Positions 18,918 to 26,463 of a stretch of DNA of 64,000 bases are shown here, piece by piece; position 1 is the stretch's first letter, and each line of letters starts with the position of its first letter. The notes under the pieces are model-generated. The model had not been told where the DNA came from, made no database searches, and saw only the letters and a list, made by a program, of their open reading frames with translations. Both the position numbers and the translations under genes were made by a program. The DNA comes from JBDNJM01 sp041687755. GTDB taxonomy: Bacteria > Planctomycetota > UBA1135 > GCA-002686595. The stretch spans positions 62,001-126,000 of the forward strand of contig JBDNJM010000034.1 in NCBI GenBank assembly GCA_041687755.1, given 5' to 3'.

Positions 18918-21614
18918 ATGCGAGGAAAGATGAGGAACGTCGGTCACGCCATCCCCTTGAGCCTGGTCGCCGCGGTGATGCTCACCGCTGGCGCCTGCCA
19001 ATCCACGGCCGACCTCGACTCGAGCGACGCCGCGGCGGATCGAGTCGAACCCGCGGACGAGTTCGACGCCGGTGTCCTGGCGGCCTCCGGTGCCCTGTCG
19101 CAGGACGGTGCCACCGGAACCCCTGTGGAGCCCTCGGCCCCGCTCGGCAACCAAGACGGCTTCCTCGAGGACGAGGCCCAGCGCCTCGGTCTGCGCGAGC
19201 AGCAGGCCCAGACACTGGTCGGCCTGTACGTCGAGCGGGCCCAAGATCGCCTCGAGCTGTCCGATATCGAAGGTGCGGAGCTCGAGCTCCTGAAAGCCAT
19301 CGAGCTGGATCGCAACAACGAGGACGTCGTCGACCTGCTCAACGACGTGCGCGCCCTGCGCGGCGAGAACGCCGGTATGGTCCCCTGGCTGCTCGATGAC
19401 CTCCAAGCCCAGACTGAGATCAAGGTTCAGTCGCTCAAGGCCGACGCGGCCGACCGCCTCGCCAAGGGTGAGATGTTCTTCGAGCGCGGGCAGTACGACG
19501 ACTCGGTGGCCGAGCTTCAGCTCGCTCTCGACCACGTCCGTTGGGCCCCGCTCAGCATGGATTGGGAAGACATCGACACCCGCGCCGAAGCGCTTCTCGA
19601 GCAGGCCGAGGTGCGCCGCTCCGAAGCCCGCGTGGAGGCCATCGAGGAGGCCCAGCGCGAGACCACATCTCGCCTGCGTGCGGAAGAAGCCGCGAGCCGC
19701 GAGCTCCAGCGCCAGCAGGTGGACAGCCTGCTCGCAAAATCGATCAGCGCCTTCGATAGCGAAGCCTACACCACCAGCCGCGCGTTCGCCGAGCAGGCCC
19801 TGCGCCTGGACCCGCGCAACGATCGCGCGCAGCAGCTCAGCTCCGCCGCCTTCGAGGCCGGCCGCGAGAAGTCGAACCGCGAGTTCATCCGCAAGAAGCG
19901 GATCCAATTCCGCGTGTGGCAGCAGGAGCTCCAGAGCTACCGCATCCCCGTCACGGACATCGTGACCGTCCCCGACCCGGAGGACTGGGCCGAGCTCACC
20001 CGCCTTCGCGCCGGCCGCCGCACCATCGGCCGCGGCACGCAAGAGGCCCCCGAGGACAGCGCCCTGCGCGAGCAGCTCAGCCGCACGATCCTCCCCGGCC
20101 TCGTCGTCCGCGAGGTCGAAAGCCTCGGTGAGGTTGTCGCCCAGATCCAGGCCATCACAGGCCTCCCGATCGTCGTTGATCCCGCGGCCGAAGAGGCCGT
20201 TCAGTCCGAAGGCGTGCTGTACGACATCCCGCTGAACAACAGCATCGGAGCCTCCCAGGCCCTGAACATCGTTCAGGACGCTTCGGGCGAAAACGTCGTT
20301 TGGACCATCAAGCACGGCACGGTGATGTTTACGACCCGCGAGAAGGCCGGCGGCGAGATCGTCACCCGCTCGCACGACATCTCGGACCTGACCATCTCCC
20401 TGCCGGTCTTCCAGGCCCCGCGCCTCGACCGACTGCGTCTGCTCGAGGACATCTTCGACGAAGACGGCGGCGGCCCCTTCGGCGGTCTCGACGAGCCCAC
20501 TGAGGGCCTCGAAGCCCAGGACCTGGCCGACCTCGTCCAGAGGAACGTCGAGCCCAACACCTGGGAAGACGACGGCGTCGGCCCCCCGCTGACCTTCAAC
20601 GACACGACGATGATCGTCACGCACCGTCCCGAGGTGCAGGTGAAGATCGCCGCGTTCCTCGACGAGCTGCGCCGCTTCAACTCGATGATTGTGACCATCG
20701 ACACGAAGTTCCTCACGGTCGCCGACAACTTCGTCCAGGAGATCGGCGTCGAGTGGCGCGGCCTGGACAACACCGGGGCGCCGTTCACCGACCTGGATGA
20801 CATCACCGCCGGTGGTGAAGACAACGCCTCGCTCGGCCTCGACAACGGCGGCACGGGCGTCGACAACGGCAACGCGGCGGGCTCGCTTGGCGCTGGCTTC
20901 TTCTACGACGACGGTGGCGACGGCGACATCAAGGGCGCCGTCTCCAACATCTTCGGTAGCAGCCTCGGCAGTGCCCTCAGCACGATCGGCGGTCTGACCA
21001 CCGAGATCGCCGTGATCGACGACCTGCAGCTCAACGCGGTGCTCCGCGCCATCGAGAAGCAGAACAACGTGAGCGTGGTCAACAGCCAGCAGCTGTCGGT
21101 CTACAACTCGCAGACCGCCTCGGTCTCGGTCGTCAACCAGCGCGCCTACGTGCAGGACTTCGACGTCGAGGTCGCGACGAGCGTCTCGATCGCCGACCCG
21201 GTCATCAACGTGCTGACCGAAGGCGTTTCGCTCCAGGTCACCCCCACCGTCCTGTACGACCGCCAGAACCTGCGCCTCGAGGTGCAGCCGACGGTCGCCA
21301 GCGTGGTCAACCTCGAAACGTTCTCGACCAGCCTCGCGAACAGCCTCGGCACCGCGGTCGAGTTCGTGCTGCCCGAGCTTGAGGTCCAAAGCCTCAAGAC
21401 GACGGCCTTCCTGCCCGACGGCGGAACGATCCTGATCGGCGGCCTGAGCCGCATCCGCAACGTCGAGCGCCGCGCGGAAGTGCCGTGGCTCGCGAACATC
21501 CCGCTGCTCGGCTTCTTCTTCAAGACCGAGGGCTACAACGACGAGAAGGAGTCGCTGATGATCCTGATGAAGGCCTTCATCACCGACATCCGCGAGCTAG
21601 TCGACGAGAGCTAG
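18918..21614 (+). CDS. Secretin-family lipoprotein with TPR N-terminus (paralogue 2)
   Basis: An 898-residue paralogue of the first secretin. The signal peptide ends VAAVMLTAGAC, then QSTADL, echoing QSTQDL after the lipid Cys of paralogue 1. TPR/coiled-coil helices follow, then an STN-like region (VAQIQAITGLPIVVDPAAEE) and the secretin core with LPDGGTILIGGL near residue 833 and the VPWLANIPLLGFFF motif. Both paralogues carry a Gly/Asp-rich insert of the form FYDxGGxGxxKG before the core. Start choice: ATG 18918; the in-frame ATG at 18930 has a closer AGGA and is a real alternative. A strong terminator follows. It presumably forms an outer-membrane ring, perhaps a hetero-oligomer with paralogue 1. 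Confidence 0.88.
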   Translation: MRGKMRNVGHAIPLSLVAAVMLTAGACQSTADLDSSDAAADRVEPADEFDAGVLAASGALSQDGATGTPVEPSAPLGNQDGFLEDEAQRLGLREQQAQTLVGLYVERAQDRLELSDIEGAELELLKAIELDRNNEDVVDLLNDVRALRGENAGMVPWLLDDLQAQTEIKVQSLKADAADRLAKGEMFFERGQYDDSVAELQLALDHVRWAPLSMDWEDIDTRAEALLEQAEVRRSEARVEAIEEAQRETTSRLRAEEAASRELQRQQVDSLLAKSISAFDSEAYTTSRAFAEQALRLDPRNDRAQQLSSAAFEAGREKSNREFIRKKRIQFRVWQQELQSYRIPVTDIVTVPDPEDWAELTRLRAGRRTIGRGTQEAPEDSALREQLSRTILPGLVVREVESLGEVVAQIQAITGLPIVVDPAAEEAVQSEGVLYDIPLNNSIGASQALNIVQDASGENVVWTIKHGTVMFTTREKAGGEIVTRSHDISDLTISLPVFQAPRLDRLRLLEDIFDEDGGGPFGGLDEPTEGLEAQDLADLVQRNVEPNTWEDDGVGPPLTFNDTTMIVTHRPEVQVKIAAFLDELRRFNSMIVTIDTKFLTVADNFVQEIGVEWRGLDNTGAPFTDLDDITAGGEDNASLGLDNGGTGVDNGNAAGSLGAGFFYDDGGDGDIKGAVSNIFGSSLGSALSTIGGLTTEIAVIDDLQLNAVLRAIEKQNNVSVVNSQQLSVYNSQTASVSVVNQRAYVQDFDVEVATSVSIADPVINVLTEGVSLQVTPTVLYDRQNLRLEVQPTVASVVNLETFSTSLANSLGTAVEFVLPELEVQSLKTTAFLPDGGTILIGGLSRIRNVERRAEVPWLANIPLLGFFFKTEGYNDEKESLMILMKAFITDIRELVDES

Positions 21615-21680
21615 GTCTCCTCGAACCGCTAGTCCTTCGGTAGGCGCCCCAGGTGCCCGCGGCGGCCCCCCCGCCTCCAT

Positions 21681-21718
21681 CGAAGCCGGCCCGACACGCG
21701 AGTGTCGGGCCGGCTTCG
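21681..21718 (+). terminator. Intrinsic-type terminator after secretin 2
   Basis: CGAAGCCGGCCCGACAC and GTGTCGGGCCGGCTTCG form a 17-bp perfect stem around a GCGA tetraloop, followed by TTCAT. It is 67 bp after the secretin stop and marks the end of the envelope-machine locus. Confidence 0.85.
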
Positions 21719-21756
21719 TTCATACCCCGGCAAGCCGCTCCAGCGCGGTGCTCGAG

Positions 21757-22038
21757 TCACCTCTCGCCCTGCGAGCCCCGGCAGCAATTCGCCCGCACGA
21801 CCTCGAGTCGGTCCAGCAGCAGATCCAGGTCAGGCTCTTCACTCAAAAAGCTCGCGACGCAGGCACGCAGCAGAGTCCGGCCCTCGGACTCCACGCAACC
21901 GAGCCACGTGTGACTGTCTGCCTCGAGCACGTCCGCCAGCTCGCGTGATGGCACCCCGGTCCTGCTGTCCTCGAACAGCACCACAGGCAGCTCGAAATCG
22001 TTGCGCCCGACCCAGCCCGACGTGGTCAACGCACGCTC
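21757..22038 (-). pseudogene. C-terminal remnant of a PLP-dependent decarboxylase-like protein
   Basis: The minus-strand frame from about 22038 to its stop at 21757 encodes some 90 residues with protein-like composition, including ELADVLEADSHTWLGCVESE and GRTLLRACVASFLSEEPDLD. The pattern (small-residue/aromatic/Gly, then G-R-x-x-L-R-x-x-V, then an acidic helix) matches the last domain of group II PLP-dependent decarboxylases. The N-terminal catalytic part, including the PLP Lys, is absent. Upstream the frame runs into the 15-bp minisatellite, where it reads low-complexity GTAPG/GTAPR repeats. I infer a truncated relic; it could instead be a small gene of unknown function. Confidence 0.4.
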
Positions 22039-23191
22039 CTGTGCCGCCCCCCGTGCCGTTCCCCTCGGTGCCGTTCCCCCCGGTGCCGTTCCCCCCGGTG
22101 CCGTTCCCCTCGGTGCCGTTCCCCTCGGTGCCGTTCCCCCCGGTGCCGTTCCCCCCTGGGCCTTTGACGCCCGCTCGTCACGCTGCGCCCGGTACTCCCC
22201 GATCCTCCTCCGCGAAGGGGGCTCGCCCCGTCGGATCCTGCACGTCCTGCATCCCGGCATGAAGCTCCTCGACGTCGCCGGACCGCTGCAGGTGTTCTGC
22301 GACGCGGAGGAGTATGCCCCGGGCCGGGGTCGCTACGAGAGCCGTCTGCTCTCCGCGCAGGGTGGCCCCGTCGCCACCGACACCGGGGTCCGGCTCGACC
22401 CCGTTCCACTCGATTCGCTGCGTCCTGAGCCACGCGACACCTTGATCGTTCCCGACGGCAACGGCGTCTACAAGACATCCGGAGACGCAGCCCTCGTCAC
22501 CTGGCTTGGGTCCCGAGCAGCCCATGCCGGCCGGGTCGCCCGCACCTGCACGGGTGCTTTCCTGCTGGCGGCCGCCGGACTCCTCGAAGGCCGCCGCGCG
22601 GTCACTCGCTGGAGGCGCTGCGACAGGCTGCAGGACTGGCAACCGTCCGTGCAGGTCGAGCAAGACCCTATCTTCGTCCAAGACGGTGCTGTGTGGACGT
22701 CCGCAGGTGTTACCGCCGGCATCCACCTCGCTCTCGCACTCGTCGAACACGACTTGGGCCGTGATGTCGCGCTGGAGCTGGCCCGCAACCTCGTCGTGCA
22801 TTCTAAACGAGCGGGCGGGCAGTCCCAGTTCAGCCAGCGCCTACGCCGCCAGGCCGCCGACACCGAAGACAAGTTCGCCGAGCTCCCCAAGTGGATCCCG
22901 AACCATCTGCAGGACGACCTGCGCGTAGAGCGACTCGCCGAGCGAGCCGGCATGTCCTCGCGCACCTTCCAGCGCGCGTTCGTGGCCTGCACCGGCTCCA
23001 CCCCCGCCCGCGCCGTCTCCGCGGCTCGCGTCGAAGCCGCTCGCGAGCTCCTGAGCGAGACCAGCGATCCCGTCAAGACCGTCGCCCACCGCTGTGGCTT
23101 TGCAACCGAGGAGCAAATGCGCCGCACGTTCCAGCGCGAACTAGGGCTCGCTCCCAGCGACTATCGGCGAACCTGGTCGCGACACTCTTGA
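22001..23191 (+). CDS. AraC-family regulator with DJ-1/PfpI domain (GlxA type)
   Basis: The DJ-1/PfpI-like domain starts near ILHVLHPGMKLLDVAGPLQVF and includes the nucleophile-elbow Cys in ARTCTGAFLLAAAGLLEG. The C-terminal double helix-turn-helix reads LAERAGMSSRTFQRAFVACT and VAHRCGFATEEQMRRTFQREL, standard for AraC/GlxA regulators. The 5' end is odd. The only start covering the whole first beta strand is the TTG at 22001, and the first 60 or so residues then include seven copies of a VP(P/L)GA pentapeptide encoded by the 15-bp minisatellite. A start at the ATG 22260 would cut into the first strand. Neighbours: a PLP-decarboxylase relic on the other strand and an unrelated HAD gene. Target genes unknown. 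Confidence 0.8.
   Translation: MRPTQPDVVNARSCAAPRAVPLGAVPPGAVPPGAVPLGAVPLGAVPPGAVPPWAFDARSSRCARYSPILLREGGSPRRILHVLHPGMKLLDVAGPLQVFCDAEEYAPGRGRYESRLLSAQGGPVATDTGVRLDPVPLDSLRPEPRDTLIVPDGNGVYKTSGDAALVTWLGSRAAHAGRVARTCTGAFLLAAAGLLEGRRAVTRWRRCDRLQDWQPSVQVEQDPIFVQDGAVWTSAGVTAGIHLALALVEHDLGRDVALELARNLVVHSKRAGGQSQFSQRLRRQAADTEDKFAELPKWIPNHLQDDLRVERLAERAGMSSRTFQRAFVACTGSTPARAVSAARVEAARELLSETSDPVKTVAHRCGFATEEQMRRTFQRELGLAPSDYRRTWSRHS
22053..22157. repeat. 15-bp minisatellite (7 copies) in the 5' end of the AraC-type gene
   Basis: Seven copies of GTGCCGTTCCCCYCG run in frame with the AraC-type gene, where each unit encodes V-P-(P/L)-G-A. Units vary only at one pyrimidine and at the end of the last copy. 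The array lies between the regulator domain and the truncated decarboxylase-like frame. Confidence 0.93.
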
Positions 23192-23481
23192 GACATCTAG
23201 TCCGACGGCCGAGATCGTCTGCCCCAACCTCCTGGCTCCCGGCCCTTCAGGCACCTGGCGCGAGAGCCACCTCCCACGCTCGAGCACCTCACTCACCCCT
23301 TCCCTGTAGGTAAGGCTCCTCCGGACGATCACATCACTCCCGGGCACGGCGATTGGACCCCGCCTACCCGCGGGCCAGCGCGCCCATCTGTCCGGCCGGA
23401 CGCCCGAGTCCCGGTCCCCAACTTACGCCGGGTGGGAATCCATGCGGGAACGCCTCCGCCTCGGCTAGGATCGATGGCCTC

Positions 23482-24210
23482 ATGGCTGCACTGGACGGAG
23501 TTCTGTTCGATATCGACGACACGCTGTTCTCGACCACCGAGTTCGCGCGCCGTGCCCGCAACAACGCCGTGCGGGCCATGGTCGAGGCCGGCCTCGGGGT
23601 CTCCGAGCCCATCGTTCGCGCGGAGCTCGACGAGGTCATCGCCGAGTTCTCGTCGAACTACGACCACCACTTCGACAAGCTGCTCCTGCGCCTGCGACCC
23701 TCCGCGCTAGAGAAGGTCAATCCGGCGCTGATCGTCGCCGCCGGCGTGAGCGCTTACCACGACACCAAGTTCCGCGAGCTGCGGCCCTTCGACGATGTGG
23801 TCCCCGTTCTGGAGATGCTGGGAAAAGCGGGCCTGCGCCGGGGCATCGTGACCCACGGCTGGACAACCAAGCAGGCCGAGAAACTCGTCCGCCTGGGCCT
23901 CCTGCCGCACATCGACCGCGACGCCGTCTTCATCTCAGGGCAAATCGGCATCGCCAAGCCGAACCCGAAGCTCTACCAAACCGCCCTCGCCGACCTGAAG
24001 CTGGAACCCCACCGGGTCATGTACGTCGGTGACAGCAAGCTGCACGACATCGCTCCGCCGAACGGGCTGGGGATGATCACCGTTTGGTCCCGGCGCGCCG
24101 CGAAGAACCCGGGCGCCCACCCGGAGATCGAAGCGCGGCACACGATCGACAGCTTCACGGAACTCGCCGAGATCCTGACCGAGCACTACGGCATTCCGGC
24201 ACTCGACTGA
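23482..24210 (+). CDS. HAD-superfamily hydrolase (subfamily IA)
   Basis: A 242-residue Mg-dependent phosphohydrolase. Motif I DIDDTLF (nucleophile Asp near residue 10), motif II Thr in GIVTHGWT, the motif III Lys in IGIAKPNPKLY and motif IV in YVGDSKLHD are all present. The helical cap contains ARRARNNAVRAMVEAGL, which resembles the TIGR02253-type IA group. Substrate cannot be told from the sequence. The ATG at 23482 begins four residues before the first beta strand, so the longer upstream frame is not used. It stands alone between the AraC-type gene and the convergent oligopeptide operon. Confidence 0.88.
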   Translation: MAALDGVLFDIDDTLFSTTEFARRARNNAVRAMVEAGLGVSEPIVRAELDEVIAEFSSNYDHHFDKLLLRLRPSALEKVNPALIVAAGVSAYHDTKFRELRPFDDVVPVLEMLGKAGLRRGIVTHGWTTKQAEKLVRLGLLPHIDRDAVFISGQIGIAKPNPKLYQTALADLKLEPHRVMYVGDSKLHDIAPPNGLGMITVWSRRAAKNPGAHPEIEARHTIDSFTELAEILTEHYGIPALD

Positions 24211-24396
24211 ATCCCCGGCTAGCTCCTAGAGACCCTAAACAGCCAGCCTCCCGATCGAACGACAGGTCCGCCGTGACCTAGCTGCGCCCACAACCTCCGC
24301 TCACTCCCGTTCAGGTCACGGAGGCCCGGGGGACTCCGGCAAGCCCTAGACCACGTCCACGCGTAGGACCTAGCTCCTCCGCGTCGGACCTCGGGC

Positions 24397-25419
24397 TCAG
24401 ATCAGGTGACAGGCTGCCGTGTGACCTGCGCCCACCGTGCGGGTCTCCGGATACTCGATCCTGCACAGGTCCGTCACCACGGGGCAGCGCGTCTGGAAGT
24501 GGCACCCCGGGGGCGGTGAGATCGGCGAGGGCACGTCGCCCTGGAGGATGATCCGCTCACGCTTGGCCGTCGGATCAGGATGCGGGACCGCAGACAGCAG
24601 CGCCTTCGTGTAGGGGTGCTGCGGATTGCTGAACAGCTCGGCCACCGGCGCCAACTCAACGATGCGGCCCAGGTACATGACCGCGATGCGGTCCGAGATG
24701 TACTTCACGACCGAGAGATCGTGGGCGATGAACAGATAAGACAGTCCGAACTCCGCCTGCAGGTCCTTCAGCAGGTTGATCACCTGCGCCTGGATCGAAA
24801 CGTCCAGGGCGCTGACGGCCTCGTCGCAGACGATGAAGTTCGGGTTCAAGGCCAGCGCGCGAGCGATGCCGATGCGTTGGCGCTGACCGCCCGAGAACTC
24901 GTGCGGGTAGCGGTTGCGCACGTCCGGCCGCAGCCCCACGCGCTGCAACAGCTCGATCACGCGTTCTTCAAGCTCGCGGCCCTTCGCGTAACCGTGCACT
25001 CGCAGCGCTTCACCAATGGAGTTGGCGACCGTGCTGCGCGGGTTGAGCGAGGCAAAGGGGTCCTGGAAGATGATCGCGAGGTCCTGGCGCCAGCGACGCA
25101 TCTCGCGCTTGGATAGGTCGAACAGCTGGACCGGGCCCTCGGGCGAGTGGTAGGTGGCGCTCCCAGAGGTCGGCTCGAGCAGTCGCAGAAGCGAACGCCC
25201 GGCCGTGGTCTTGCCGCAGCCCGACTCCCCTACCAGGCTCAGGGTTTCTCGTCGACCGACCTCGAACGTCAGCCCGTCGACGGCCTTCACGTCCGCAACG
25301 TGCCGGGAGAAGAGGCCCTTGTGGATCGGGAACCACTTCACGAGGTCGCGGACCTCGATCAGGGGTTCGTGGGTCGCAGCCTGCGTGGGTGCGGGGGCTT
25401 GATCTGCCGTGGTGCTCAT
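24397..25419 (-). CDS. oppF: Oligopeptide ABC transporter ATP-binding protein (system 1, OppF-like)
   Basis: A 340-residue ATPase with Walker A (GESGCGKTTAGRS), Q-loop (IFQDPFASLNPRS), signature (FSGGQRQRIGIARAL), Walker B (NFIVCDEAVSALDVS) and H-loop (LFIAHDLSVV). The C-terminal oligopeptide-family extension has its cysteine set (GCHFQTRCPVVTDLC). Walker A with GCGK and an insert typical of the second ATPase point to OppF/DppF rather than OppD. The ATG at 25419 overlaps the oppD stop (ATGA). It is the last gene of an A-B-C-D-F operon and would energise peptide import together with OppD. Confidence 0.94.
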   Translation of the reverse strand: MSTTADQAPAPTQAATHEPLIEVRDLVKWFPIHKGLFSRHVADVKAVDGLTFEVGRRETLSLVGESGCGKTTAGRSLLRLLEPTSGSATYHSPEGPVQLFDLSKREMRRWRQDLAIIFQDPFASLNPRSTVANSIGEALRVHGYAKGRELEERVIELLQRVGLRPDVRNRYPHEFSGGQRQRIGIARALALNPNFIVCDEAVSALDVSIQAQVINLLKDLQAEFGLSYLFIAHDLSVVKYISDRIAVMYLGRIVELAPVAELFSNPQHPYTKALLSAVPHPDPTAKRERIILQGDVPSPISPPPGCHFQTRCPVVTDLCRIEYPETRTVGAGHTAACHLI

Positions 25420-26459
25420 AGCTTGGCGGCCTCCTCGAGCCGATGGCACGCAACCGTATGGGCTTCCGCGCCCTCGGTTGCGATGTTCTCAAGCAGCGGT
25501 TCTTCCTTGGCGCAGTGCGCGTCAGCGAGGCTGCAGCGCGTCCTGAACCGACACCCGGAGGGGAACGCGTAGGCACTCGGAACGATGCCTGGGATCGTCT
25601 TGAGCCGCTCGCCGGGCTCCGCAAGGTCGGGCAATGAGCGGAACAGCCCGATCGTGTAGGGGTGCCGGGGGTTGGCGAACAGGTCCTCGACCGAGGCGTA
25701 CTCAACGACCTTCCCCGCGTACATGACCGCGACGTGATCGGCCGTCTCGGCGACAACGCCCAGGTCGTGGGTAATCAGCAGAACGCTCATGCCCTCCGCC
25801 TTCTGCAACTCGCCGATCAGGTCGAGGATCTGGGCCTGGATCGTCACGTCGAGCGCCGTCGTCGGCTCGTCCGCGACCAGGAGCTTCGGCTTGCAGGCCA
25901 TGGCCATCGCGATCATCACGCGCTGGCGCATGCCCCCGGACAGCTGGTGCGGGTACTCGTCGACCCGCTTTTCCGGTGCCGGGATGCCGACCAGAGTCAG
26001 CATCTCAATCGCGCGCTCGCGTGCCGCCCGCTTGTCCTTTCCCTGGTGCAGACGCACGGCCTCCGCGATCTGCTCACCGACTCGATAGACAGGGTTCAGG
26101 GCCGTCATCGGCTCCTGAAAGATCATCGAGATGTCATTGCCGCGCAGGTCGCGCATGCGGTCGTCGGTGGCCTGGGTCAGGTCCTCACCGTCGAACAGGA
26201 TCTGCCCGGCCTCGATCCGCCCCGGCGGCATCGGAATCAGGCGCATAATCGACAGGGCGGTCACGCTCTTCCCAGAGCCCGACTCCCCAACGACTCCGAG
26301 GGTCTCGCCGCGCCGGATGGAGTAGTGCACCCCATCCACCGCCTTGGCGATGCCCTCTTTGGTCTCGAACCAGGTGCGCAGGCCCCTGAGCTCCAGCAGT
26401 ACATCCCCCTGGCTCGTACCGTCAGGAGCTGCCGACTTCGCTTGCGTTTGTTCAGCCAT
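25416..26459 (-). CDS. oppD: Oligopeptide ABC transporter ATP-binding protein (system 1, OppD-like)
   Basis: A 347-residue ATPase. Walker A is GESGSGKSVTALS, the Q-loop region IFQEPMTALNPV, the signature LSGGMRQRVMIAMAM, Walker B KLLVADEPTTALDVT and the switch LLITHDLGVV. The C-terminal domain has the cysteine motif GCRFRTRCSLADAHC that is shared by Opp/Dpp ATPases. The start at 26459 is 4 bp after the oppC stop. It pairs with the OppF-like protein to form the hetero-dimeric motor of the same transporter. Confidence 0.95.
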   Translation of the reverse strand: MAEQTQAKSAAPDGTSQGDVLLELRGLRTWFETKEGIAKAVDGVHYSIRRGETLGVVGESGSGKSVTALSIMRLIPMPPGRIEAGQILFDGEDLTQATDDRMRDLRGNDISMIFQEPMTALNPVYRVGEQIAEAVRLHQGKDKRAARERAIEMLTLVGIPAPEKRVDEYPHQLSGGMRQRVMIAMAMACKPKLLVADEPTTALDVTIQAQILDLIGELQKAEGMSVLLITHDLGVVAETADHVAVMYAGKVVEYASVEDLFANPRHPYTIGLFRSLPDLAEPGERLKTIPGIVPSAYAFPSGCRFRTRCSLADAHCAKEEPLLENIATEGAEAHTVACHRLEEAAKL

Positions 26460-26463
26460 GGCG

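Noticed and set aside
18903..21389. Minus-strand frame of 828 codons across secretin 2
   Set aside because: It is antisense to a protein with clear secretin motifs and a lipoprotein signal. High GC keeps complementary frames open; the antisense product has a repetitive Val/Asp/Gly/Leu composition and no domain.
22053..22157. CRISPR array
   Set aside because: 15-bp units with no spacers, in frame with a coding sequence.
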